A DNA stretch of 64,000 nucleotides from Climacium dendroides (taxonomy: Eukaryota > Streptophyta > Bryopsida > Hypnales > Climaciaceae), in NCBI GenBank assembly GCA_950106755.1, contig OX467092.1:2604001-2668000 (forward strand). The letters are read 5' to 3'. Position 1 is the stretch's first letter. Each line of letters starts with the position of its first letter. The position numbers were made by a program, and so were the translations under genes. Below the pieces are notes generated by a model, which searched no databases, was not told where the DNA came from, and saw nothing but the letters and a program-made list of their open reading frames with translations. Shown in pieces: positions 1-12,100 of this stretch.

Positions 1-1806
1 GCAAAGACATAATTAGACACATTCTATTACTTCAAAGTAATAGACAGTGCAGATTCTACAAAATTGATGAAGCAATTATCATCTAAGTATGTGTACGAAT
101 CATACATTGAAATTTGTATGAAATTTCAAGTATTTATTGGTAAGTGCGTGAATGAATTATATAAAATGGAGAACATGTCGTAGTAATTTTATTATATGTT
201 GCAACAATTTCATCTACTAAGGACTGAGATGTTTTCTGAAAGATTTTCTTAGTAAATAGTATCATAATGGGTGAATTGTTGGTCGTAGGGAATAGCAAAG
301 CAGAAATGAGGAAGTCATATTCCACTGAAACGGCTTTTTGTATTTTAGACATTTTTATGAATGTTTTGTGTTTCTAAATGTTTAATCAGGGAATAGTGAA
401 CACTGTTATTTGCACAGAATAATGTGTACAAGTCTCACGAATATGAAAACTAAGTATTGAAATGTAGGGAACATGTACTAGGTGTTGTTGAACTATACTT
501 CAAAATACCTCAAAGGAGAGGTCACTCAATGGGGATTGTATGTACCAAGTACAGTGAAGTGTTTATTGTTGAGACTATTTTTTGTTGAAGTCAATGAGTG
601 GTTCAAATTTATATTTAGGTCAACAACATATATTTTTTCTTCAAAAATTTGTATATACTTATTATCAATGTAAAAATTGTTAGCAATTCAAAATATGAAG
701 TTCTGAAATACAAAAGCTTATTCGCTTCACAGAAGTTGTGTAAATGCATGGAATGACCACCCCTTGTCAAAACAGTGGTGTACGGAATGGCATTGTAAGT
801 GTTTTTCAGCTGAATTGGAAGAAAATGCAATAGCATAATATGTATGATGCAAGTTTCTCAAGATAGAACGCAAACATTGTCGTACCATGTATTTTTACAA
901 TTGAAAGAGTAGTAGGAATGTAAGAATGTAGACGTCAAACATAGAATTTCGAAAAAGAATTTAGTGCAACGATACTGTTTTGTTGAATGGCAAAAATAAA
1001 ATTAATAGGTAAACAAGTTGTTCAAAAATTTCAAGTAGATATAAATTAAGTACGAATGATACTAAGAGAACATTCAAGATACATAGGAATAAGAAACTTT
1101 TGACACTGTGGCTTATATGTGCATTGTGTAGTTCATGTTGAAATTTGTTTCTATGGTTCTTTTAACAAGGTGGTCATTGAGAGTATCCATTGAAAAGTAC
1201 GTGTGATGAAAATGTAGCTAGTCCTATGAACTACTTCAATTTAAAAAACAATTGACTGAAAAAATATGAATAATTTTTTCTATGTGTAAGTTTATGTTCT
1301 GAATTATTGATGTTTTTATTTGTTAATAAAAAGTAGTTACAAATTTTTTAAGTAAATAGATACACTGTAGAACTAAAAAGAAAGTTTTGCTCTCCTGTAT
1401 TACATAAGAAAAAATTGTCTAAAAAATGAACAGAGAACTTCCAAAAATATTTGTATATTGGAAGTTCATTTTTAGTTGAAAGGTGATGCAATTGTCATAT
1501 GAATGTGTTCTTTAAGAATATGCAAAATAAACTAACATGCCATTTCAGTGCATTTTTAAGCTCTTCTACAAATCAGTTCAAATTTTTTTGAAGTTTGAAA
1601 TTGTGGAAGTGGAATCCTATAGTCATTACTGAACAGTGCTCCAAAATTGTAATTAAAATTATGGTTTACTAGGAAGCACTTGTTTGCAAGCAATTTGTTG
1701 TAGTACAACTGAGTGCACCCTTTAAGCTTCATGTACACATTGTTGTACAAGAGAATGAAGGGAACTGAGCTCAGTATGAGTATGTGTTTCCCATGTGTGT
1801 TTAATA
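1..1806. other. Gene-free AT-rich flank
   Basis: Only short open frames (under about 75 codons) with AT-driven composition occur here. I see no splice-consistent exon chain, RNA gene or clear repeat unit. Confidence 0.5.
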
Positions 1807-1955
1807 CACTACTAGAAAATTTCGTATTTCTGTTGTTTTGGTCGCGTTGATCCGGTCAAAATCTGACAGAAATCTATTGTTTCAACAGATTTCTGTCAGA
1901 TTTTGACCGGATCAACGCGACCAAAACAACAGAAATACGAAATTTTCTAGTAGTG
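1807..1955. mobile_element. Foldback MITE with CACTA-like ends, 3-bp TSD
   Basis: The whole 149-bp element is an almost perfect palindrome centred near 1881, with only one to three mismatched bases in the loop. Its ends read CACTACTAGAAAA and the reverse complement. It is flanked by the direct repeat ATA (1804-1806 and 1956-1958), the 3-bp target duplication expected of CACTA-superfamily insertions. It lies about 200 bp upstream of the DUF7869-type transposase frame and encodes nothing. Confidence 0.85.
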
Positions 1956-2153
1956 ATAGCTCACACAATTATTTTTCAAAGTATTGAGGTGTGTTTGTTG
2001 GGGTGTATTTATTGCGTTACATGTTGTACAATCTATTATCTGAATAATGTATATTCTTGTGGAAATAGAGAGAAGACATTCAATTGGAATGACATGACAA
2101 ATGTGGAGTCCATTATCAAGCGAATAGCGTTGAGGCACTAGTAATTCAAGAAA

Positions 2154-5100
2154 ATGGCAGAAAAAGCATTTGGAAGTCCAGTGGTATTCAATGCCCTTGG
2201 TGGTACAGTGTTGGCATCAAAGCGAAGGACTGTAGGGGAAAGGCTAGTACGGGTGGTTCGAGCAATAAATTTCACAAAAGAAAATCATGTATCAAGAAAT
2301 GGAATAGACGAAGGTACAAATGGAATAGTACAACTTCTAGGGGACGATGGTACTGTTGTAGGAGCTGGTGTTGTGGATACGAGTGTTACATGTGGAATTG
2401 AGCTTCACCAAGTAAAGTTACATCCTTTTGAAGTTGCAGTTCGTGTAACACATGTTGTAATGGAAACAAAATGGGTTGGTGAGGTAGTGGGTAAATTACT
2501 AGGAGAGTGTATAGGAAAAGTCATACGATGGCGCCGATCTCTGGTGTGGAGGCCACATCCTTCCGAAGTGTGGACAGCAAGTAGTACTCCAAGAGAAGGG
2601 CAAACTTTTTCATTCCCTCCAATCATTGCACCACAATTTGATTTCCATGATGTTGAGGGGGACACTAGCAATTCGAATATGACATCTCCAAGTCACGGTG
2701 AGAGAAGTACAACAGGGAGAAGTTCTCCAATGACACAAGAATCCGAAGCCACTAATCCCAGCGTCACAAGAGTGGAGCGGTTGCCTACAGATACATCGAG
2801 GAGGAGGTACTCAATGATAAATCGGAGGGCTAGAATGCAAAGCCGAAGACAGAGAGGCAAGGCAGCTAGTCAGAAAGTGACACTTGAAAGTGTCATATGT
2901 GCAAAAGACAAAGGAGCATGTAAACGTAACTGTTTACGCAATGTTTACGCGAAATATATTTTGGATCAACGATATATGGCTTGGGGTCAGGAGTATGAAG
3001 CGAGAAGTACGTGGATAATGCAAATGCTTAACGCTTTCTATACTCGCACCAAGGGTCCAACAAGAGACAAATATGTAACGAAGTGAGATGGCAAAGTAGT
3101 ATGCAATGCATGCTACGCGAAAGCATTGGCTTATTCTCAGAGGCGTTTTAAGCAGTTGAAGACATCACATGTTTTATACGGTAGAGTGGCTTCCATTCAT
3201 GGAAACACATGCCAAGGGAGGGAAAGTGCAAAAATGTCAGCAGCAAGGGAAAGCTTGAATGTCTTTGTAAGTGAAGCTGGATGTCAACAACCGCATCGAT
3301 CAATTCGAAGGAAAATGGACAATGCGGTTTTACCACTGATTCTATTGCCTATGAATACAAGTAAACTGGATGTGTTTCGGTATGTGAATGAGGAAGTGAA
3401 GAAATTAGTGGATGGGTCAGAATCGTCAATGAGCTCCTTCCGCCGGCTTTGGCAGAAAGAGTTTCCACATGTACAAATTCCACCGTACTCAAGATTCTCG
3501 AAGTGCTATCACTATTGGGAGTATAAGTATAGAATGGAATCCACAACAAATGCACTAGCGAAGGTGAAAATCAAGGAATTGTACATTGTGCACATCCAAA
3601 TTCAGATGGAGGAGAGGCGAGATTATTGGCTATTCAAGAGATCAGCAATAATCACTCCAGATATTTTCATGTGTCTAATTGTAGATGGTATGGATCAAAA
3701 TACAACGATGATACCGAAGATGAGGCAAACAGTGAAGAACATTGAATCACGTTTTGTGAAGACCCATCTATGCGGTGTTCTCGTACATGGGATTGGTTTA
3801 TATGCTGATGTATGGATAGATGCTCATCACAAGTATGATAGCAATCAAGTGATTACGTCAGTTATGAACGTAATATGTGACGTGAAACGAAGGAAAGGAT
3901 TTCTACCGCCAACGTTGAGGATTCAAGCGGATAATACCACGAGGGAAAATAAAAATATCTACATGTTTGCTATGTGTGCCGCGCTAGTTGGGCTTGGCTT
4001 TTTTAAGGAAGTACATCTTTGCTTCCTGATAGTGGGGCACACTCACGAGGACATTGATCAAAGATTCAGTATTATTTTCAACGTATTGAAGAGGAAGGAC
4101 ATAGATACATTGGAAGAAATGCTTCAATTGGTGGAGAAAGGGACATCCTATACAGAGGCTTTTGTAAATGCTCGCAAACTTGAGTATGTCCGGAATTGGA
4201 AAGCATTTATCATGCCTCACTTACTACGAGGGGGAGAGCAATTGACAAGAATAACGTTTCCACACCATATGAGGTTTTACGTGGAGAATGGAGTGGTTCG
4301 TGTACAACATAAGCATTTATGTTCAGACGAGTGGAGTCCAGCAGGAGGACATTTGTGTTTGACCTCACTACCGAGTATGTCAGAGAAACCGGACATTGCA
4401 GAGGTATTTGCAGCAGACCAAAGGGAATTGAAAGCATTGGACGAGTTCATTGCATATAAAAAGAAGTTGGTGTTAAGAGGCACTGACCCGATCAAGAATG
4501 CTAAAGTTGTAGAGAAGACCTCTAATTTCAAAGAGTACTTAGAAGGTTTCCCACAGTGGAATAAAGAGGGCATCCATGATTTACCATTTTGGCCCAGCGA
4601 TGTATTGAACGAAAACCAGGATGGAAGTTCACATCCACATGAAGAAGAACAAGCTACAAATTCAAGTGTAGCAAGCGATGTAGATAGAAACACAACAGGG
4701 AGTGCAGCCATTGACTTGATTATAGCAACAATGCCTAATCCAGAGAGGAGGGGATACTTTGGACCGCGCAAAGAAAGACCTGTACAAGAAGTAACTCAAA
4801 GAGTGACGGGAGGGAGTAGAAGACGCAGAAGTAATGAACCAACAGCAGCAGTAGTAAGAGATGCAAATGAAAATCCCTTTCCTCCGTTCAATCCAAAGGA
4901 CGATGTCATTGTAGGCCAATTTGTGGCTTTAACTGTGGAGTTGAAAGAAGTCAGAGAAGGAGTACTATTCTATATAGGGAAGGTGCTGGAATTTGGTCAA
5001 GGAAGGTGGGCCTCAAAGATGAAAATCCTGTGGTATTGGCCTACTATGACACTTGAAATACAAGGAGAAGCAAGTAGTAACAGAGTGAGGTACACGAATT

Positions 5101-5360
5101 GCCTGGAATCCACATGGGAACCGTCTGGTGAGAAATTCACGTGGATTGACAAGGAAGCCACAATATATTCATGGATGGATGTCCCTCATCGAGGAAGAAA
5201 TGGTAACATAATAGGTTCAAAAATTATAATGCATGGTGTGCAAAAAGAAGGGACAGTGATCATTCCAGCTGAGGCTAAACCGCATCTTCTAGAGTACATG
5301 GCAATGCAAATGGAGGACCTAGATGACGCACGTTTACAAGCTGATTTGCATATGTATTAG
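2154..5360 (+). pseudogene. DUF7869-type transposase-like gene with one in-frame TGA
   Basis: A single frame runs about 1,068 codons from the ATG at 2154 to the TAG at 5358-5360, broken only by TGA at 3084-3086. Before the stop there is an N-terminal beta-rich segment (about residues 1-130) resembling the DUF8039-type domain of plant CACTA proteins, a Ser/Arg-rich linker, then a Cys cluster (CAKDKGACKRNC). After the stop the frame resumes at once with DGKVVCNACY, which looks like the second half of the same zinc-binding region, so the stop interrupts one protein. The catalytic-like core, numbered from codon 3126, has LIVDGMDQ (Asp187/190), IQADNTTREN (Asp269) and VGHTHEDID (His305, Glu308, Asp309), the D-D-H/E pattern of DUF7869 proteins. 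The C-terminus has a small SH3/BAH-like part (VGQFVAL, ILWYWP). The role in transposition is inferred. The start ATG follows AAA and is the first in frame. I did not find terminal repeats. Confidence 0.75.
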
Positions 5361-6024
5361 AGAAATATTATGTCTCGCTATGCATAATTAGCCTTCTAGT
5401 TGTAGGAAGGTAGATGCAATACAATGAGAAACGTACAGTAATATGCTTCGAAAATAGTATGGACTAGAAAGCATAGAAGGTTTTCATAGAGAAAATTAGA
5501 AGTGTGCATGAGTATGACAAATATTCATTGGCCAATTTCTCTGAAAATGAATAAATGATGCTTTCAAAAAATTGTATCCCCCTCAATATTTGATTTTGAC
5601 ATTTGTACATAGCGTACGAGCCAAGTGCAATGTTGCACCCCCTAAGTGCAAAAATGTCTAATTCCGTGCTTCAGAAGCACAAAATTACAAAGAAAAAAGG
5701 GACAAGAAAGTCTATAGAAACTCCATTAGGAAAAAAATGTGCCCTCAAAAAGATTGCTTTACAATAAAAATTCTCTTCAATGGTCGGAACTCATAGCCCC
5801 TTTGAGGGACAATAGCCACTATTCATCATCAATGATGAATAGTGGCCACATTAAAAAATAAATTAAAATTCTAAAATATAATAATAATAAATAAATAAAT
5901 TCAAAAATAGTAGTATGACGTGGTTGCACAAATGCTACATCATATTCAAAAATTTATAATTTTATATTTATTTTATTATTAACTTTTTTAATAATTTTAA
6001 AATAATTTAAGTACCCTGTCTTGT
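5361..6024. other. Gene-free stretch
   Basis: AT-rich DNA downstream of the transposase frame. A small hairpin at 5812-5848 (arms containing CCACTATTCATCAT) is the only structure seen. Confidence 0.4.
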
Positions 6025-6680
6025 GTTGATCAAGAGTATGGTCAAGGATGCTAATATGTAGGGACACACTTTCATTGGGAAATCTTTCATTGGAATTCAC
6101 TAATTAGAATTCATTGGAGGGAGCATCTTGAGTGAGGTAGAGGCACTTATAATTGATTACTTAAAGGATTATCCAATAGATCATGAGCAATTTAAGCCGC
6201 AAGAAATTTTTGCATGTAGGAAGATAGGAAATATGGGGATTGTAGTTTTCATAATGTTATTTCTAAAATTGAAATTATTGGGAATTATGGGAGCCAAAAA
6301 GTACTCATAACCCATAGCCAATCTCTAGACTCTTTTAATTCTGATCACCTAAAAATTGCTTTTCAACTCACTATTTCTTACTTTCTTATTCACTACTTTG
6401 AAACATGTGTCATAACCACATAAGTCCCAACCTTGATATGGTTATGACACATTCCAAGCTTTTCAACCTTGATTGGAAATAGTGCACCTTACATGTTGGC
6501 TATGGGTCATGGTTGATAGTAAGTGCCTCTACTTCAATACAGAGGGATAGTAGACAAAGGGATAGTAGACATTGCCACGGGCATTGCCATTTCCATATAA
6601 AGATGAATAGCCATTGACGTTTCTTTAAGTCGAGTTTACAACCAAAGTGCGAATGGAAGGCCAATCGAGTACACTATCTC
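6025..6680. repeat. Dispersed repeat copy A (related copy in cyclin C intron 1)
   Basis: Two blocks here, about 6025-6133 and 6540-6680, match 22517-22640 and 22720-22830 in the same order and orientation. Shared stretches include CTTTCATTGGGAAATCT and AAGATGAATA-CCATTGAC. The blocks are separated here by an inserted inverted-repeat element. No coding sense is seen in either copy. Confidence 0.7.
6134..6535. mobile_element. MITE nested in dispersed repeat
   Basis: Ends are inverted copies of GTAGAGGCACTTA. A second inner inverted pair, CCCATAGCCAA at about 6311 and TTGGCTATGGG at about 6497, supports one foldback unit of about 400 bp. The related repeat at 22.5-22.8 kb lacks this segment, which gives an empty-site comparison. 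A 60-codon open frame inside is not taken as a gene. Confidence 0.65.
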
Positions 6681-7010
6681 AAATTCAAGAGAGTTTGCAA
6701 GTAGTTTCCAAACATGAGTTCTTGATTTTTGACCATCAATTCCTCCATTCTTTTCATGACACATGTACTTGGTTTGGAGTGCTAAAGTGAACAAGAAGTA
6801 GTCTCTTAAATGAGTGGTTTTGGAATAGTCTACACATTGGACATGGGTCTAGACCAACTTTTGCCTTCCAATGTTCATAGTAATTTTGGTTTAAGTGATA
6901 AAATTACCAAATTTTGGCAATCTCCATCACTTCTATCTTTGCACTTTTGAAAATATTTACTTTGATGTGCACTGCTCCAGATTATGGCCACAAGCCTACA
7001 ATTGATTATA

Positions 7011-7183
7011 TGGGGAATTTCATTAAAATGGTGATATTCCATGTGCCATTTTCATAGTGTGTCATTTCCACAATTCAGACCGGGTGATCTGAAATCTATT
7101 AGTTTACTAGATTTCAAACCGCCTAGTCTGAACTGTGGGATGTCAAAGTCACAAAATATTCATCATTTTAATTAAATTTCCCA
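7011..7183. mobile_element. MITE, family 1 copy A
   Basis: The 173-bp unit has imperfect inverted ends (TGGGGAATTTCATTAAAATG against TGGGAAATTTAATTAAAATG) and an inner inverted pair around TCTGAAATCTA. A related, more decayed unit lies at 13991-14176. Confidence 0.65.
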
Positions 7184-8715
7184 TTTATTTGGTCGGTTAT
7201 GGGTGACTCTACTATATATATTTATACTGAATGGGAATGTTTAGATTGGAAGTTGAATGTTTGAGGAGTTGGTAGCTTATTAGTGGTTGTTGACAATATA
7301 GCACTATTAATATAGAATATAGTATAAACTATAAAAGAGTTGACCCATTTCCAACCATCAACCCATTTCTCATAGCTTAAATTCTTCTATTCTTTATTAG
7401 TTCTATTGTAGGTGCTAGCTCACTTACAACATGGCCAATAGAAGTAGCAGAAATGTCCAAGATGCGTACATGTATTAAAAGTATAAAATGATCACAACAT
7501 GTACATTAAAAGCAACAATGATCACCTACATTGGTTTTGTAAATAGCCTATGGTTGGAAATTGATTTGCTTATAGATTAAGAATGGGACAAATAGAATCT
7601 TCATAAAAAAAATTCATGATAATTTTGTTTTTGAGGGACAAAATGTCAAAAATTATTAATCCTTCTTAAATCTCTTTCTTTACATGGGAATTTTTTTTTC
7701 CCTCAACCTTCTCCATAGCACAGATGGCTGAATCGCTTAAGTGGTTGGAAATAGGTCGTCATCTTGATAAGAAGTGCATCCTGTGCAAAAAAATGAACCT
7801 TTTTTCCAACCTCAAAAATTTAGGCACAAACATCCCAATACAATGATGACAATGAGCTCAAAAAATGCAATTTATTGCATTAACAACATTAAAATCATGG
7901 ATTCTCAAATACAATTAAACATTTCAAAACCTAGGTTAAATAATGCCTTTGAGGCTGATCAATATTCAAGCATTGATCATGATTAGTTGTTGTCTTTTTG
8001 AAACTAACATGGCACCATTCCTTTAGCAACCTATTACCATTGCCATTTCAAGTTGCAACTTAGAACCTTCTCTCCTTTCAACCTGCTTCCCCTACCCTTG
8101 AATTATGAAAAATAAAGGTTGTGATTGAAAAATGTACAACTCATTATGTATTAGATAACTTATTTGCCGCAAGCGCGTCTCATTAGTTATGTAATACATA
8201 AGATAAACCATCCTATTGTGGTCAAAATTAGGAATTTAGCCACATGTTGTTGCTGAAATCTTTCAATTTTTTTCCCACATACAAGCAAGTGTGAGAAATC
8301 GTGAGAGCAATCGAAATTGTATTTTTTCAACAAAGTATGAATTTGTTATGAATTTTTGAAGTGTTCAGCCCAAAAGAGTCTGTAGATCATTCCATCATCA
8401 ACAAAATCTGACTCCACGATGCTCATGTCATTCACCCAAAGTAGTTATGAATATTTTCTAAAAAAGAAAAACTGAAAAGTCATTTTTGATATTGAATTCC
8501 CTCTAAAAAGTTGAATCCTCCTAATGAGGTCATTAATCAATCCATGACTGTCATTTCTTATATGCATTAAGGCCAAAATTTCACATAATGAAAAAAAAGC
8601 ACTCCCTAGTTCACCACAATGGGTCATCTGACCACAATGGGCTGGTTTACCTTAATCACCCAAACTACCCATGTTGGTTCTTCAATCTATCATCTGTGCT
8701 GATTCAATTCGCTAC
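7184..8715. other. Gene-free stretch
   Basis: AT-rich sequence with short unrelated open frames. I see no exon, tRNA or clear repeat. Confidence 0.4.
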
Positions 8716-8985
8716 ACTAAAATTGGTAAATAGTGTTGGCTACACTAATTGTCAACAATAACACTAATTGTGATTTGCAAGGTTAATGTTAGAACATTAT
8801 TTACCCATTCTAACACTATTTTAGCTCTATAGTAAAATTTGGTCATTTCAACATTTCTACGAGAGTGCATTTAGTGTTAGATGGGAACAAAATATAGAAG
8901 TTGGAATGGTAATATAATAAGTTAAGGCAATGATCCAATTCACTACAACACTAATTATCACCCAACACTATTTACCAATTTTAGT
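8716..8985. mobile_element. MITE with ACTAAAATTGG ends
   Basis: The left arm ACTAAAATTGGTAAATAGTG at 8716 is matched by its reverse complement ending at 8985. The 270-bp unit has several internal CACTAATTGT-like motifs. It lies just beyond the 3' end of the VWA-Cache gene. Confidence 0.65.
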
Positions 8986-9105
8986 ACTCCAATGGCTTGG
9001 CAGGTTCACACTAGACTGACACTGGTGCAATCCCATTTCAGCTCCAGTATGACTGTATGATCTTCTCCTGCCGCCCCTTCCGTCATCTGCCAGCTCTGTC
9101 GTTCA

Positions 9106-12100
9106 CTATTTCAGGTCGTCGTCGCCATCTCCGCGGAACACATCGAGTGCTGGACGTCGATTTCTCAAGCAGAACCGAGCAATAACAGCCAACGTTGTTA
9201 ATGCTGGAATGCCCAGACCCAAGCCTAAGCCTAATGCGAGATGCAAATCCGGTGGCATCGCAACACCAGTGGCGGGAGGCAAAACCGGTGACATAGCAAC
9301 ACTAGCACAGTTACAGCAGCTCAGATTTCGCAATGTGGCGGTGCCCTCGCCGAAGTTACTTGAACAGACGATGTTTGAGATGTTTGCTTGATTGCACGTC
9401 TTATTCGATGTCTACAGTTCCGTCACAATCCATGTCAACATACAGAACTAGCTTGTGTTTGTTTTTTAAACCTGATCTCTAACAGAAAGAGAGAACAACT
9501 CGGACGCTTGTTGTGTTATTTCATAATTCATTAAGATAGGAGGTCCATAATGCACTTGGGCATCCTGTAACACAAGTACATTTTGCTTTCTCATTGCACT
9601 AACAGTGCACAAATACTGTACGTTTCAGGAGGTCAATGGATGCTTTTAATGCACATTGCATTTCAACTACAAAACTTCATGTAACTAATTCCATGAAACT
9701 CCGAAAAATATGAATTGATTTGAATTAGATGCCAATTCCATGTGTCTTTCAAGGAAGATTTACTAAAAAATATTTCAAGAAGTTTAACCTTCCTAGATTA
9801 TTTTCAGCTCTTAAATGGGGCCTCCTAACTTGATGGGTCCAATTCATAACATTCTTGAACTTCAAGGGAGTTGGACCCTTTGCTTCTCATGAATCAAGGT
9901 TTTATGAATCAAGGCTCCTTCCATTGTAAAAAATCTTGAATACAAGTTAGCCTATGAATTGTGAGCCATTGTAGCATGAATTATTCTTGTTACATAAAAT
10001 ATTGTAGAAGGACCCCCTAGCCTTCCTATTCAAGAATGTTATGCAAGTTTCTCCTCTAATAAAGGTAAGTAATAAAAGTATGCAGTCTTGGAGTCACTCA
10101 TACTTCATTTAGGATGTTCATTTGGAATCCACAATAAACATATTTTTTTTGTTACGCCAACCCAAAATACAATTGGAGTCGTTTTCTCTTTGTTAGTTTA
10201 TTTCAAGATTCTTTATAATAGACCTTGTAACTCTATATGAGTGATACCATATGATTATTGAACACGCTAGAAATAAGTAGCTTTATGAGAGGTCTTGTTC
10301 TTTGAGCATTGGTTTGCTTTAGAAGTGAAATTCTACTCAAACATTTTTATAAGGTGGTTGTTTTCAATGTAAAGCCTCTTTCCAATTGGTCCAAAATACA
10401 ATTTAGTGTTGACCTATTAGTTGATTGAAGCAACAATGAAACAATTGATAATGGATGAGGAAGGATTTTTGTTGTGTAGTCTTTACATACCTTATTGAGA
10501 TAGGTTGTTGTATTAATTCCTACGGACGCATTGAAATTGGAAATGAGAGTTCCTCTATGTCTTATAGCTTGTTCGATTGTCTTTCCAAGAATTCCGTAGA
10601 CTTTCAGCAACTTGGTCTTGAAGATGTTGATGGCCACAACCCCCAAGAGCTCTCCATTTCTACTAAAAGCTAGAATTTCATGCAATCCCATATTAAATTA
10701 GTGAAAGTGATCATAGACCTTTAAACATATAAATAGCAAGTACTATTGAAGAGGGGGTGCATTTTACATGGAGTTCATCACATACGTATACTAACTATGT
10801 AGTTTTGAGGAAGATATTATTTTTGGAATCAAGTATCTTTGGTTCCCTATTATTACATTATTCTCTCTAAAACAACCCAATAAATGATACCCTTCTCTTC
10901 ATTTTAGTTTCATTTTAATTTTGTTGGGATATGCTATCTTCATTCTAAATATTAGAATTGATCACCACTTCACAACAATGCACTTCAAAACTCCTACACC
11001 ACCATGAATTCAAGGCATTGCATTTGACATGTTATTTGTCATCATAAAACAATATGCATACAAAGCATTGCATTGTGTCATGTTTTCATTAATTGGCCAA
11101 TCAAAATTAAGGTGGATTATTACTCATATCAATAATCCTCCTCACTTTATACCCTCTAGGTCTACGTCCTTTATTGCAAAGAAAGGCATGGAATTATGAA
11201 GCATTGAAACCTAATCCATGACGCCAAATGCAAGAATTTGAAGTTGAGAGGTAGTGTCTCAACGGTTGACGCTGACAAAGGTTAGAATCTGTAATGGCAC
11301 TTGCAATCCACTAAAAAAATCTAGTTCAAAATGAAGAAATGCAACCAACGGAAATTCAAGTGCACAAATTTCCCCTCTCAATCGAAGTGCAACATTGAAT
11401 CTTGAAATTTTGATCTGTGCTTGTTATGATTTATTAGCCAAAACAACCTTGAACAGATCGAGGACAAGTGGTTTACCAAAATGAATCCCATTCTACAATC
11501 ATGTTCCAGTTGATGATGAGTAATGCAAATCCCATACCTGCTTTACTGAGGGTGAAGGTTCTGTTATCGACGTCGGAGTAGTCCTGGTACTCGATACTAT
11601 AGTCAATCCCATTGTTTACATAAGTCGAATAGACGGTGGCCACGAAAGAATAGTACGCTTCCAAAGCAAGCAACGGATTTCCGAAAACAGAGTCGTCTAG
11701 GATCTCGAAATATCCTCGAGCAGCGCGCAATTGACTTGCAAGAGAGGTGGCATTGATGTTTAGGGGACTAGGAGGAATCATGTACAAGAACACGCTAATG
11801 TTGTTGTTCTTGATCAAGTCCCACGGTAATGCGGCATTGTTTATGGCATCCACAGCTTGTCCATTGTTGTCCGTGATCAATAATATCACCTATTGCATCA
11901 CAAATGTCCCAATGGACATCACATTTTATACCCACCACATTTGAGTACTCATGACGAGATTCTCTTTTTTTCAAATTCATTAAAGGTTTTGAACGACGTT
12001 TGTTTTGTTCTTCAATTGATTCGCGTGATGTAAATTTAGTAGGATGTGTGATACATTATTTACCGTAAGAGCAATTGAATTGGTCATTTTGGAACTGTGA

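Noticed and set aside
6128..6310. 60-codon frame
   Set aside because: Lies inside a MITE insertion and has no coding features.
7722..7775. tRNA-like string near GATGGCTGAATCGCTTAAGTGG
   Set aside because: It resembles a tRNA 5' half and box A, but no acceptor stem or T-arm pairing is found downstream.
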